From: Umbelopsis ramanniana AG | Lineage: Eukaryota > Mucoromycota > Umbelopsidomycetes > Umbelopsidales > Umbelopsidaceae | Direction: 5' to 3' | Length of the DNA: 64,000 nucleotides | NCBI RefSeq assembly: GCF_025399195.1 | Contig: NW_026252128.1 | Location: forward strand, 62,001-126,000 | Shown: piece by piece, positions 24,799-36,160 of the stretch | Layout: every line of letters starts with the position of its first letter | Numbering within the stretch: the first letter of the stretch is position 1 | Program-made: the position numbers and the translations under genes | Notes under the pieces: model-generated | What the model was told of the DNA's origin: nothing | What the model saw: only the letters and a program-made list of their open reading frames with translations | Databases searched by the model: none

Positions 24799-25270
24799 CT
24801 ACGCTTTTAAAGTCCACACATCCTCTGAACTCCTTACAGTTTTCTTTTCCTCTTCTGTTTTCGCTTTGTGTTCATCCAATAGTTTCTGGATGGCCAAGCT
24901 TAAGTATCATAGTGAAATAAACAACCTGGCACTAATTCGTACCACCTTACCTTGGCATGTAAAGGCGACTTCGTCTTTGTTGATATACAAAGTTTAAAGT
25001 AATCCCATTTTCCGCTGCAATCCTTCTTTTCGCCGTACCGGTAATAGTTTATTGCTTGTTCTCCGAGAGCTTTAAGGAAGAAAAAGAGATGGGAATGTTA
25101 GTTTCGGATTGAGAATCAATGGTTTCGTTCATTCATCAATGGTACGTACTATAACATTGGAAAACAGCGTCGAAGGCTTGTGTTGCATTACAAGTATATT
25201 CTTCAGGCTTCAGATCCTTTTCTTCTAGCTCAATGTCCGGGAAATCAAAATCGTCCTTTTTATCAGCCAT
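24799..25270 (-). CDS. Emi1/DUF3128 family small Cys-containing protein
   Basis: Three exons (25150..25270, 24951..25069, 24799..24885) give 108 aa, with no single long frame, so it is easily missed. MADKKDDFDFPDIELEEKDL leads into a C-X11-C helix (TCNATQAFDAVFQCY), then LGEQAINYYRYGEKKDC and a C-X9-C pair (DCSGKWDYFKLC), ending in KTVRSSEDVWTLKA. This is the pattern of the DUF3128/Emi1 family (PF11326), which has paired cysteines like CHCH proteins. Yeast EMI1 affects early meiotic induction and mitochondrial morphology; the molecular function is unclear. All junctions keep phase with GT-AG ends. It is convergent with Bud6, with 215 bp between stops. Confidence 0.8.
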
Positions 25271-26468
25271 TTCGTCCAATGTTAGCTTCAATGGTTCGAA
25301 AATATTTACAAAAGCGTGGTTCTCAAATTGCCTTGCTGCACCTTGGAGAATTCTCAGACGAAGTCACACTTCGTCAAAACATACGAGCACTCCGCGTACA
25401 TTTAAGCAGTTTACCTCCACAGTACAAGCACCCAACACTTGTTTGTGGGTAGAAATACACTTTATTTTTAAATGCATGTCCCGGGTAATCTGTTCAATGC
25501 ATAGCGAACAGTAGTCCACGGATTGGCCATATTTGCACCCGAGGAATACCTTAAACACAAGTCAGATAGTGGTGTCCTGGTCTGGTGACCTTCGCAACCC
25601 AAACCCTGACGGATGCCTTGTTCACCCCACGTTGCTTATCAGTAACCAACCGACCGATAAGTTTTGAGAGTCCGGGTTGCCACATCCGAAGAGATGGTTT
25701 TAGAAGGCAAACAACTTTTTTTTTTTTTTTTTTCATTTTACGCCTTTTGGGTTTGTTTTGCCCGCAATCTTGTTCTTAGCAGCAAGGCTTGATTTTGTGG
25801 TGGAGTGGCAACCTGGTGAAACTGCGAGGCGAAGCGAGGCAATAGCGAGTATCGGATGCATGTCACTACAAATGGAAAGATGTTCATCTTTGATACAATG
25901 GCATGCACTTGACAAAGCTGAAATACCTGCTCATGCTGAAAATGCAATAAGGCATTCGAGCCCAACCCCAATTTTTTTTCTGAAAAACGAGCCGTCGGTG
26001 TTCCTGGCATTACCTAATTTCTGGTATAACAGATTGGCAAGCCCATTACATCGTCGAAGCGTATTCCTTTCGATAAAGGGCGTACAAAACTATTTTTGGG
26101 GTGTGTCCGGTTGGCGAAAGGTAAACAAGTTATGGAAATAGATTTTTGTTTTTCAAGACCCCATACGGTGCTTGTTTCACTGAGAATAACATTGCGCTGC
26201 GAAAGGACGCAGTCTGTCAAAAGCATCTTTCTCGAGAGTCAAGAAGATATGTCATTTCCTTTACAAAGCGAGTAGTTAAAAGCGTGCCAAGGATAACGCT
26301 AAAGCTCGTCATCGGATACACATTTTTGGGTTTTGACGCGATTGAGTTTGTAACAGCCCATTTGACAGGAATGGCAATGGTCACAGCGTCATTCTTCTTG
26401 CAAACAACCAGAGTGGTTTTTTTTTTCTAGCTGACCTTCCATCTTCTTCTCTTTCTCTTATCGCCCTT
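25271..26468. other. Large intergenic region, 1.2 kb
   Basis: No gene is supported here. It contains an 18-T tract (25716-25733), a CTTATC...GATAAG pair at 25635 and 25656, and several short open frames on both strands (25364..25558 minus, 25758..26141 plus, 26146..26430 plus) without recognisable domains or good splice partners. It probably contains the promoters of the divergent Emi1-like and Ser-rich genes. Confidence 0.35.
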
Positions 26469-27686
26469 ATGAATTCACAAGCTCAACCTGGAAGACTTCG
26501 ACGTCTTCTAGGTAGTGGGAGCAAAAATAAGTCCCATCGCCTGTCATTGAATACTTCCAACACTTACTTGAACGAGTCTATCAACAAGTCACCGGATGAA
26601 GCAAATCGACGCCAATCCATGCAGATACTCACATCACCGACGTCTGTTATCGATAACGAGCTCGGCTTCGCAAGCAAACCGTACGAGTCAACGGCTGCGG
26701 GAGAGAGTCCATCCCTTAGTTTGCAAGGTGTATCACCTTCGCCACAAAGAAATTTACCGGCAAGACCACAGTCCAGCATGTCATTTAGAAAACATTCCAG
26801 CCCTTCTTTTCACCAGTTTCATTCGTCTGGCTCCGCACACTCTCTCGAACTCATCCAAAGTCCCACCTCTATAGAACCGATGAACGCTATCCCTGAAAAC
26901 GACACCATTCCCTTTGTGTCTAACCAAAGTAGAAAGAAAGACGGCGATCGACAATATGCATCACTCAACCTTAGTTCGCCTCATCGCATCGATAGCAGTA
27001 AAAGATCTTTGTCATCCAACAATCTCCGCTCCGATACTTCGGTCAGCTCAATGCAAGGATCGTTTACTTCAGAGAAGTCATCGACCTTGTCGGGAGCGCG
27101 CAAAAGAATTTCCGCTTTACTGCCCGAATCATGGCAAAGCGATACGGTCAGAAGCCGCAGACTCACCATGTCATCTCTGTCGCACAGCAGTGACAATGAA
27201 ACGTCAGCTTCAGAGTCACCGCCCATGACGCCAGCGAACCCTGGAGCTCAGTTTATACACAACGACGAGGATGATTTCCAGTTACCTCATCACAAGCCTA
27301 TCAGTCCTATCACGCCAGAATGGAACGGTCTATTGAAGAACGAACCTGGCGAGTACTTTTCGGAGAAACCAACCTCGCACTACCCATTGCTGCCCGACCA
27401 AAATGGAAATGGGCCGGCGGCTGACGAACCCGTGCCACAAACCCCTTGTGCCATGCCATTCCTTGCTCGCGCTCAAAGCACTCGCAGTCTGAAGTCCCAA
27501 GATGAACAATGGACTTACTCCAAACCTGCAAGACGATACCTTGCTGAGCAGGTTCGTATGGTGCTAGGTTCCGCCCTGACAGAAGCCGACTCCGAAATCG
27601 AGCAAGAATGGGAGGTTCATCGAGAAACTGAGAGGCAAAACTCCATGTCGTCCACTTACTCTCGAGCTGTAGGCGGTCTAGCATAA
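26469..27686 (+). CDS. Ser-rich, mostly disordered protein of unknown function
   Basis: A single uninterrupted frame of 405 aa follows a CT-rich leader. The composition is Ser/Pro/Asn-rich throughout with many SP and TP sites (SPTS, SPSPQR, PPMTP, SPITPE), typical of a kinase-regulated scaffold. The basic start (GRLRRLLGSGSKNKSHR) could bind membrane or nucleic acid. The most ordered part is the C-terminus, TYSKPARRYLAEQVRMVLGS then ALTEADSEIEQEWEVHRE, which looks helical. No domain was recognised. The lack of introns is unusual here. Codon use looks ordinary and the frame is long, so I take it as real. Confidence 0.65.
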   Translation: MNSQAQPGRLRRLLGSGSKNKSHRLSLNTSNTYLNESINKSPDEANRRQSMQILTSPTSVIDNELGFASKPYESTAAGESPSLSLQGVSPSPQRNLPARPQSSMSFRKHSSPSFHQFHSSGSAHSLELIQSPTSIEPMNAIPENDTIPFVSNQSRKKDGDRQYASLNLSSPHRIDSSKRSLSSNNLRSDTSVSSMQGSFTSEKSSTLSGARKRISALLPESWQSDTVRSRRLTMSSLSHSSDNETSASESPPMTPANPGAQFIHNDEDDFQLPHHKPISPITPEWNGLLKNEPGEYFSEKPTSHYPLLPDQNGNGPAADEPVPQTPCAMPFLARAQSTRSLKSQDEQWTYSKPARRYLAEQVRMVLGSALTEADSEIEQEWEVHRETERQNSMSSTYSRAVGGLA

Positions 27687-28042
27687 ACCAAGCAAGGCCT
27701 GTCATTTTTTGTCTATACTAGTTTCCATTTTGTTCAATATTTTTTTTTTGTATATTTTTTTCTTAGTCTATCATTTTACATTTGGTTTCCACATATCATT
27801 TATGCCCCTGTATGCTTCACAGTAGCTCCTTCCCACCTCAAAATTTTTGCCCACCTCTATGTCCCAATATATAAGCATACCATGTTGTTGTAAATGTTCT
27901 TGTGGAGAAAGCCAGTAAACAAATATAATCCGTTTTGAGTGGAAAAACTCACCTTTTTATTGGGCGGGTTGGGAGATTATTTCTGCGCAGTTCAAACATT
28001 GTGGGAAAGTTTTACGGTTCAACTTTCTACTCCACAGAAATT
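27687..28042. other. Intergenic region, 356 bp
   Basis: T-rich 3'UTR of the Ser-rich gene, then a short promoter for the GST. No other feature was seen. Confidence 0.35.
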
Positions 28043-28986
28043 ATGGCGACGTCTGACCAGGTAACTTAAGCAACTGACAGTGTCTTGACATACCTGCAAA
28101 AACCCATAACCGCATTCTAGAAATTTGTATTGTATGGTTACTTTCGCTCATCGGCTACGTGGCGCGTCCGTATCGCATTAGCTTGGAAGGGCATCAAGTA
28201 CGAGTATAAACCCATTAATCTCGTGAAAGGCGAACAAAAAACAGAAGCCCACATGGCTCTCAACTCCTTCAAGCAGGTCCCCGTGCTGGTACTTCCAGAC
28301 GGTACAGTGTTGGTACAGAGTACGGCCATTTTAGAGTATCTCGAAGAAGCCTATCCAGGTATGTTGCATATCCTTCATTTGGAGGGCTAGCGGAAAGTAA
28401 TGACGTGCTCCGATTATGGTAGAAAACCCCTTGTTGCCCAAGGATCTAGTGCAAAGAGCCGTTGTAAGTAACGTTTTATCATCATCAAATGCGAAAGGCA
28501 CTTACATGTGAAGAGAACTAACTCCGCATGCATGCATTGGTCAAAGACTCGTTCCATCCTTAGTGAAATTGCCTGTGATATGCAACCTTTGCAGAACACA
28601 AAAGTGACTTTCTATGTATCAAATGATGCTGACAAGCGTACGGAATGGGCAAATTACTGGCTGACCAATGGCTTTGATGGTAAGGATAAGAAAATTGAGG
28701 TATGCTGATCCGACTGGATGCTTATTTTACTCCAACAGCCCTCGAAAAACATCTGGCAAAGACAGCTGGATCTTATTGTGTAGGAGACCAGGTTACCTTT
28801 GCAGACTGCTGTCTTGTGCCAATGGCCTACAATGGATTCAGGTACAAGGTGGATATGAACGCGTATCCAAATATCATTCGTGTTTTGGATAATTTGGAGA
28901 AACTGGATGCCTTCAAAGCTGCCCATGCACATGCGCAGTCCGATTGTCTACCAGAACTGGTTGGCAAGTCCATGAAGGATCAGTAA
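28043..28986 (+). CDS. GSTZ1: Maleylacetoacetate isomerase / glutathione S-transferase zeta
   Basis: Exons 28043..28060 (18 nt), 28121..28358, 28423..28463, 28547..28679 and 28739..28986 encode 225 aa. The thioredoxin-like N-half carries [16 protein letters not shown], the zeta-class glutathione-site motif. The usual SSCSWRVR cysteine is Ala18 here. [20 protein letters not shown] supplies the GSH-binding Q-S pair. The helical C-half has DMQPLQN and [16 protein letters not shown], both zeta signatures. The enzyme isomerises maleylacetoacetate to fumarylacetoacetate in tyrosine/phenylalanine breakdown, using glutathione. No other tyrosine-catabolism gene lies next to it. Confidence 0.92.
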
Positions 28987-29962
28987 GAAAAAGGGGTGAT
29001 TAGCTGCATTAGACTATGACAAAATGGTTTGGTCAATGGCGGAGAGTGTGGACGTCTTATGCAACGATGAGAAAGAGACGCCCCCCCCAGCTATAATGTT
29101 TTTTATTCTCACATTATTGTCTTAAGGTATACTGGAGCTCCTTGTTATTAGTTGGAATAAAAAGGATTGCACCTTTCCTAATAATAACTAGCGTCTTTGT
29201 CTATCATGGTGTTGTCATTATGAAGCTTTAGCAGTAGGAGTGTTATGGGATGTGCAGTGAATCCAGGGGTGAACATCGCCTCCGAGTTGGTATATCTTTT
29301 AGCTGTATGCAGATCTCGACACTGACGCTATGACAGAAAGTTCAGATAGAAACCACCATAATCGCGCTCTAGAGGAGTTATGATGGTGGCTTTTCAATTC
29401 CTGCAGGCCATTCTATGTCGGACCTAACGTAAGCTGACAGCCGCAAGGATGATATAGCTCTCCATGTTACACCTCTTGCTTCTAACAGCATGTGCCTTGT
29501 TTCACACATGGTTATTGCTCCTACAGAGTCATTTATCGTAAAGCCTGGTTTTCAGCCGACTCCTGTGTCGCCAATATGTCTTTCTCATCACGGTTACCAC
29601 ACATGTATTTGTGAATAGACTGGAATATGAGGTGTTGTAGCGCTCACACATATATTTTTGACCAAAAGTATTTGAGTCAAGAAAATCCTCAAACAGACGC
29701 ATTATTCAAAGTTAGTGGCAAGGCATAAATGATAGTTGTGTGTTGGGTACCTTTGATCGTGAAGGTGCAAGTATACTATAGGTTTACAAGAAAGGTCAAT
29801 GGAATGAGATTCCAGGCACGTGACCCTTTTAAGCGACACGGTTCAGGACGCGCCTTTCAACCACACTCCTTTGCTGCCCATTTTTTTTTCTTCCCCGACA
29901 CCAGTACTTGGCCTATTCTCTAGACCCACAGCCGCTCACACAACCCTACTATACAGCCTTTA
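28987..29962. other. Intergenic region, 976 bp
   Basis: No supported gene. It has a C8 run near 29082 and a weak hairpin (7-bp arms at 29353-29359 and 29383-29389). It is probably the 3' region of the GST and the upstream region of GCP4. Confidence 0.35.
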
Positions 29963-32305
29963 ATGCTGCATGAATTACTGCTAGTGTTATCAGGATACCC
30001 GGGCGACGTCTTTTTGCCGTCACCACCGGCACCTCAGGCTCCTAACACATTTGCCATTGCTTCTGATTTCCCGTTGCTTCACGATGCAGAACGCTCAGCC
30101 CTCAATCGACTGGCCAATTTGGGCTGGCAGTATGCTAAAATTGACGAATTCGTACGAGGGATTCGCAATTCCGTGACGTCTTCCCATATAGCCGCGGACA
30201 CACCGCACGGCTCTTATATACAAGCCCTGGCTGTCGCTCTGAACGATGTTCTTCGAGAATACCGCGACACCATCGTCAACTGCGAGCAACGGATCCTTGG
30301 AAAGCAGGATCATCTCAATGGAGCAGTTCCTATCATTCATATTGCCGCAGCGTTTGCGAAATGGACTATCATATTACCGGCGCTGACAAAATTGCTGAGC
30401 GAGATTGCAGAGGATCCAGCGAGCTGGCATGGGTGCCGGCTACTAGGTCTTATCATACAGAAATCACATACGGGAGTAGCGGAACTTCGAGATATCGCCA
30501 ATCAAGTTCTCCACCATCTTCATGTCGTCATGTACAAGCAGATCATATCATGGATGGTGTATGGTCACCTGTTTGATCCATACCAAGAATTTTTCATCGC
30601 TAAACGACCCCCATCTTCCAATGCGTCCATGTCACCGGCTATTCCTTCATCGACCGGCGAACAGGAACCTGCTGGATCCAGTGGACAGTTTGATCATTGC
30701 CTTGAGAAAAGTTTTATACCATCCCATGTACCGCTCGAATTGGCGGAATCCATTTTATTTGTGGGAGAGATCGTCAAGACAGTACGAGATAATTCAGCAA
30801 GCTATTCCAACATGCTACCAAAGGAAATGGTAGAACAGCATTTGCAACTTTTGCTTCAATTGAGCAACACCGGTAGTGAGAGTTACGCTGCGTCTAACAT
30901 CAATATTCTTCGACTACAAAAGGCTGTCTCAACCATTCGCCGTGCCACTGCAGAATGGATGTTTCATCAAGTCCTGGTCGGTGATCATGACATCTTACGG
31001 TACCTGGAGTCGTTTAAAGATTTCTATTTGCTTGGCCAAGGTGATTTCGCAAGAAACCTGATTGACGAGTGCGACCAACTTGCCACGTCTGATTCCAACA
31101 CGGACCGACGACATCGGTATGGACGACGACAATTGGATGCTTTGCTCCATAAAGCTCAGTTTGGATGCTTGTGTGAAGATTCCCCTGAGCTCGCTCGATA
31201 TTCGTTGCGTGTTACAAAGCAATTGGAAGCGTCGCAGGACCAACTGTTCTCCTTCTTCCTATTGAACGGCTCTCCCTGTTCTCTTAAATACCACTACCGA
31301 TGGCCCTTGAATCTATTCCTCACAGCCGCCGACATGAATCACTACGATGCCATGTGGGAGTTTCTGATTAGTTTGAAGAAAGTCCAGAGCAAGCTTAATT
31401 CACTCTGGATTGTCCTTCGAGGGGGATGGTCGTCCGGTTCAACACGTCGACGGGATGGTATGGACGAACATCAGGATGGGCCGTGGTCGGTGGCCAGCAT
31501 GAAGCAACGTGAACGACTTGTTTGGCGAGTTCGATCGAAGATGCTGTTTTGGATCGATGCTTTATGGTGTCATGTACAGGTAGGACTATTATTCTCTTCA
31601 TAACGTCATGCCATTAGTCACGTATTCAACCCATTCCCACACGACAGAACGATATCATCAACCCCAGCTACACCTCATTTATCGACAGTATACGGCCTTC
31701 TTTAGAAAAGCGTGTAGCGGGTCACGACGATGCCATGGAAAGTGTGGAAGGGGATACGCATTCAAGCTCTGTAGAGGCGCTTGATTTTGAACAGATTCAG
31801 AAAGCTCACAAAGTATACTTGACTCGACTGTTCCGTGGTTGTCTGCTCGAGTCGTCCAGCTCTTCGGAAAGGATGAGTGCGATACTTCAAATATGCCTTG
31901 AATATTGCCAATTGATTAAAGATGTTGGAGATAAGGGGGATTGGAGTAGTCGACAACGAGCACAAACAGCGGATGAAATCGTTGCTAAATGGACGCATGG
32001 ATTTGGAAAAGAACAAGATCCGCTTGCATGGGTAGATGACGTATTAGCCATGGAAAAGGTAAAAGAAAATGAATTGGGATGGGCGGTGGTGGCAATAACG
32101 GGGACATCTTCATTAACACAACATCGAATAGAAATTCGCTGTCGAGACCGCCGAGTTCTTCAAGTCATTGTCTCGCGTAGGCATGTCCCATGGCAATAGC
32201 GAAGGCTTTGACGGCCCGCCAGTGCATTTGGATCTGTTCCTGGCCCGCCTGGACTATAACAAATGGTTCTCGATTCGAAGGTTTAATGTTGAAGGTGGTC
32301 GATAG
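29963..32305 (+). CDS. TUBGCP4: Gamma-tubulin complex component 4 (GCP4)
   Basis: Exons 29963..31579, 31648..32058 and 32132..32305 encode 733 aa (human GCP4 is 667 aa). The start MLHELLLVLSGYPGDVF is almost the human GCP4 start. Other matches: VMYKQIISWMVYGHLFDPYQ then EEFFI-like QEFFIAKRPP, LAESILFVGEIVKTV (grip1 end), LESFKDFYLLGQGDFARNLI and the C-terminal FLARLDYNKWF (grip2). GCP4 is a non-core subunit of the gamma-tubulin ring complex that nucleates microtubules. Saccharomyces lacks GCP4-6, so its presence fits a fungus with a fuller ring complex. The final intron is fixed by restoration of the conserved end. Confidence 0.95.
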
Positions 32306-32593
32306 TCCTGTGAGAAACCCCATGTACCCCCCGCTGTAAACATGTTTTGTATATATTGGCACGCTTTATCTCTCATTCTAGAAAAATAATTTTATATCAT
32401 TAATGAAGATGCGCTTAATACCTTTTCACACGATGTTCTTTATTATGTGTGATGCCATTAGCCTTCAAGAACAGTCGCCTTGTTCGTTATATCGTTCTTA
32501 GTGGAAACCGAAGATCTGGAGATACACACGTGATGGGAAGGCAATGTTACACGTCGAGCGAGTACTTTCTATGCAACATTGCTTCATTCCCGA

Positions 32594-33261
32594 ATGTCGC
32601 TTTTAGTGAGATGTCGAACTCAAACGGTCGGCCCAGTCTATCGAGCATACTCAACGAGCTCTACTTTCAGCCATAGAACAGGTGGTTTAAGAGCAGGGTA
32701 AGAGCTTTCAAACATAGCCTCCGGTACCTTAAGCTGCCTTGAGTGACCGTCACGTTGTAGGTTGCTAGGAATTATAATTGGGCTAGGGCTTGCTAGCAGT
32801 GTGGCAAGTACATATGTTGTAGACAGGTACAAGTACTCACAGCAGCAGCTGTTGGTCGCCGTGCAGCAGTTACAGCTGTCCACTGATCAGGTGAGTTGGC
32901 AGTTTACAGTGATAATTTACTCTGGAGACAGTCGATTTAACGTACCATGAACTGACCGTACCTATGGTTATCCTGTACAACAGTTTAGAGTTTATGCTCA
33001 AAAAATCGACGATATTGCCAAGACCCATGCGCATTTGATGGCCAATGCTGCCACGGCGGCGGACCTGGAGGCTTTCAAGAAGGCACAGAGAGCACAGCTT
33101 GTAAGTGCATGATATTGACTGAATCCAGGGACGAAACCAACTCCACATCAGCCGTTCTTACCAATATCATGTAGGATACCCAATACAGCAACTTGCTGAT
33201 TCTGAGAGCCCATGTTGCTGAGCTAGGTACAGTTTATATGTCTCACATCCCTAAGAAATAA
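32594..33261 (+). CDS. Small single-pass membrane protein, probably mitochondrial
   Basis: Four exons (32594..32697, 32761..32890, 32984..33100, 33175..33261) encode about 145 aa. The first about 35 residues (MSLLVRCRTQTVGPVYRAYS then TSSTFSHRTGGLR) are Arg/Ser-rich without acidic residues, like a mitochondrial presequence. Next comes one hydrophobic segment, LLGIIIGLGLASSVASTYVV, followed by a helical, Gln/Ala-rich coiled-coil-like region (YKYSQQQLLVAVQQLQL, HAHLMANAATAADLEAFKKA). This suggests an inner-membrane protein with a soluble coil. No family was recognised. The phases of all joins agree. The stop is less certain because a GTACAG donor-like site precedes it. Confidence 0.6.
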
Positions 33262-33512
33262 CCTGATAGTGTGCTAACATCACGGCGGTTGACACCCAGA
33301 AAACAAAAAGATATACCCTTTGCTCGTTCAATCCAACCCCTAAATTGTTTTACATCTTCTGTACCCGTTTCATCATTACAAAGTTGTATCTATGATATTT
33401 TATTTTAGTGGTGTGTCGACTGTATGCTTGTGTTTTCAATATCCGCTCTCAGCCCATTCATGGCTGTTGACCGAACGCAAAAAGCCCTTACCCCCTCCCA
33501 CCTGAGCTACTT

Positions 33513-34737
33513 ATGACTGATACCGCTGAGCCTAACTCATCCTTATCTGAAGCTGAGCAATTTCTCAAAACGTTAGATCTGCCCAACGATGAAGAGACTA
33601 ATGCAGACGCTGAAGGCACCAACGGCCAGTCGGCAGCCAATGCAAGCGACATCATGTCGTTTTTAGACGAAATCACCAACACTACCAATACCTATGAGGC
33701 AAGCGAAACGGATAACAGCCAGAAGGAATCAGCCCCAATTATTTCTGATTCCTGGAGACAGTGGGGCACTTCTATCTGGAATCAAGCGAATGAGGTGGTC
33801 AAAACCACTAGCGATCATATCAATCAAGCAACTTCAAATCCAGACACAGCCAAAGCACTACAGGAACGGGTTAGTGGATGGCAGGCGTTTATCAGCAGTA
33901 ATAACGTGGCGAAGCTTGGTGAGTATGAAATGCGATTTGGTACTTTGCACTGTCCACGCGCGCTGAATCGTCTCTTTCCTGCCGACAGGTAACAGCTTAA
34001 AGACGTTAACAACCGCTTCACTCACGACGATCCTGGACAACGTGGCGCCGCCCATCAGCGAACATGAAGTGGTGGAAATATGGATTTCACATGACATTGC
34101 AGGATACGTTGGCTTGGAGCCTCTTGTGTTCCAGTCATTTTCCAAAATGATGGAGCAGACAGACGGCGGCGATGTGGTTATACGGAAAGGTCGATCCACC
34201 GGGCAACGCGATGGCGAATATGGAGCTTGGGATATGAATTTCTGTGACGACGTGGTACAGGCACAGAAATTATGCAAGGTAATGAAGGGCAAGACTACCC
34301 ACCCATCCATTTGCTTTTTTGGTCTAACCTGTCTTTTGTAGGCCAATATCGAATATTTGGTCAAGACACACACAAAGGCACCTGAAGTGCGAACAGGTTA
34401 TAATCCTGCCTCGGGTGCCCATCCCGTCAAGATCTGTCCGGTTTACTTGGCCATCCAAGCAGTGCAGCACACAAGCACGTTTCCACTTCCTTATATGCAG
34501 TTTGTCATATTGCTCTCAGACCCCAAACACCAGTTGAACTTTTCAAGCTACTCGCAACTCATACCCATGTCTTGGCTTCAAATCCCAGACGAAGATAACT
34601 TTTGGGTACAGCATAAATTGGAGGATAGTTTGGAGATGTGTGTCTCCACCGTTGCTTTGGAATATGTGCAAACTCGCATGCAGGCAGCTGTACAAGCCAT
34701 CAACTCTGCCGCTGAAAAGCAGCAACACCTTTCGTAG
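33513..34737 (+). CDS. MTC1: Mtc1-like protein (maintenance of telomere capping family)
   Basis: Exons 33513..33918, 33989..34278 and 34342..34737 encode 363 aa. An acidic, low-complexity N-terminus with SEAEQFLKTLDLP and ASDIMSFLDEIT motifs precedes WRQWGTSIWNQANEVVKT, then a globular C-half (VEIWISHDIAGYVGLEPLVF, FCDDVVQAQKLCKANIEYL, KICPVYLAIQAVQ, FVILLSDPKHQLNFSSYSQ). This layout matches the fungal Mtc1/DUF5427 family. Yeast Mtc1 is found in COPI-coated vesicle fractions and interacts genetically with telomere capping; the biochemical function is unknown. The family call is from remembered similarity. Confidence 0.72.
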
Positions 34738-35928
34738 TCTGTGCATAGCAACCCCGTGTAAAATTTTCTACTTCTATTGTACTGTATGTCGCTGGTAAAT
34801 CCATCCATTCCTAATGGCCTCTTCACGTGTGTATCTGTCATTCTATGAGTGTGTTGGAGGATTTTAGTTCTATAAGTGTGCATATTAGGGCTATAATTAG
34901 CCAGCCAGCTTGTGAAAGCATAAGCCTTTTGATAATATGAGTAACAACGACTAGCCTCGAAGGACGGTACCTAGTCATCAACCTCCCCACGAGATAAGAT
35001 AAAATGAAGGGTATTCAAACCGAAGAAGGCTAAATATAATGAACTCAAATACCCCACCCTAATAAACCTTTTTTCACAACCTTCCCTCCCTCCCTAGCCT
35101 ATTTCACCAATGGCACCCCATTATGCTGATGTGAAACCCTGTGTGAAAATATATGGGCCCAACGTAATTTGTGGTTCGATATTCCAGGTATCTTTATCCA
35201 CCATCGGCTGCCTACACGCCTTCGGTCAAGACCGTAGGTCAACATAGTGGGTATGGCATGACAACAACACTTGGCATCGTACACATCAAGTGGCGGGTAC
35301 AACTCAAAATGAGCCGCATGTTTACAGGAACGGGTCGTCCGAAGGCTTAGCGTAACAACATCTGGATCGAAGAAGTTTGAGAGTCTGTTTTGCTCATAGC
35401 GATGACATGACAGAATGACATAGGAGGATCGACAGACTGTGTGTTTTATTTCGGTTTGGAGTAATACTTTTTTTCATTTTTCTTAAAAGAAATGATGCTG
35501 GCTGTACAAAAAAAAATACTTGTCAATAACGATGTTTGGCGCACAGTGGGGGTGGTACTGACATCGTATGGGGAAATCATTGCTGGCTATTTTGTCCTAA
35601 TACCGTATATGGCGAGCCGCCCACCCACCCACTTCAGCGTGTCGTACCACCCTAGTCCGCAAGGTATGGATGCCCTCCGCAAGTGTTGGAAAACATGAGA
35701 ATTTCAATAAAGTGGTGTACGGAACAATGAATTTAGCCGCCAGCAAGGTGATCATGAGTTCCTGAGTCTTAAAAACGATGGTAGGGCGTGACAATGAAAC
35801 CGTGTCTACCTTTTCAAACGATGGGTATCCAGAATGACCAGTCGTTTCTATTATTATGAAACGATGTATACTTAAAAACCGAGGACGTGTTGGCTTAGCG
35901 ATGATCAGTGAGAACCCAATGTCACACA

Positions 35929-35934
35929 CCCCAC
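35929..35934 (-). promoter_or_regulatory. CreA/Mig1-type site (CCCCAC)
   Basis: The reverse complement GTGGGG fits the SYGRGG CreA consensus. It lies 227 bp upstream of the acetate transporter ATG. A hexamer match alone is weak evidence. Confidence 0.3.
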
Positions 35935-36092
35935 CTACAAATTAGGACTCAGCCTGAGGTGTCCCCCCATCCCCCCAAATGTGCCACACAAATTTTTTTG
36001 AGAAGAAATATGGACCTTGACCAACCGCGGCAAATCCTGACTAAAGGTCCGATTTCAAAGCCCAAACCCAGGTCTTCATGGTTAGCTAGCAA

Positions 36093-36099
36093 TATAAAA
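36093..36099 (+). promoter_or_regulatory. TATA box of the acetate transporter gene
   Basis: TATAAAA lies 62 bp upstream of the ATG at 36161, followed by a pyrimidine-rich leader, as in strongly expressed or inducible fungal genes. Confidence 0.5.
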
Positions 36100-36160
36100 A
36101 GAACCTGCTTGAGACACATGGGACTTCGTTGTCTTTTTACTTTTACCCCATCCTTACATA

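Larger units (their letters stand above)
34738..36160. promoter_or_regulatory. Long intergenic region upstream of the acetate transporter (1.4 kb)
   Basis: No gene is supported. CCCCAC hexamers (CreA/Mig1-type core) occur at 34985, 35052 and 35929, and C-rich runs at 35963-35978. A GATA pair (AGATAAGATAA) lies at 34992-35002. A TATAAAA box is at 36093. A long upstream region with such motifs is typical of a carbon-regulated transporter. Confidence 0.45.

Noticed and set aside
25758-26141. 127-codon plus-strand frame
   Set aside because: No recognisable features, a competing minus-strand frame over the same bases, and no promoter or splice support.
29351-29391. Imperfect hairpin in the GST-GCP4 gap
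   Set aside because: The arms pair over only 7 bp with a 23-nt loop, which is expected by chance.
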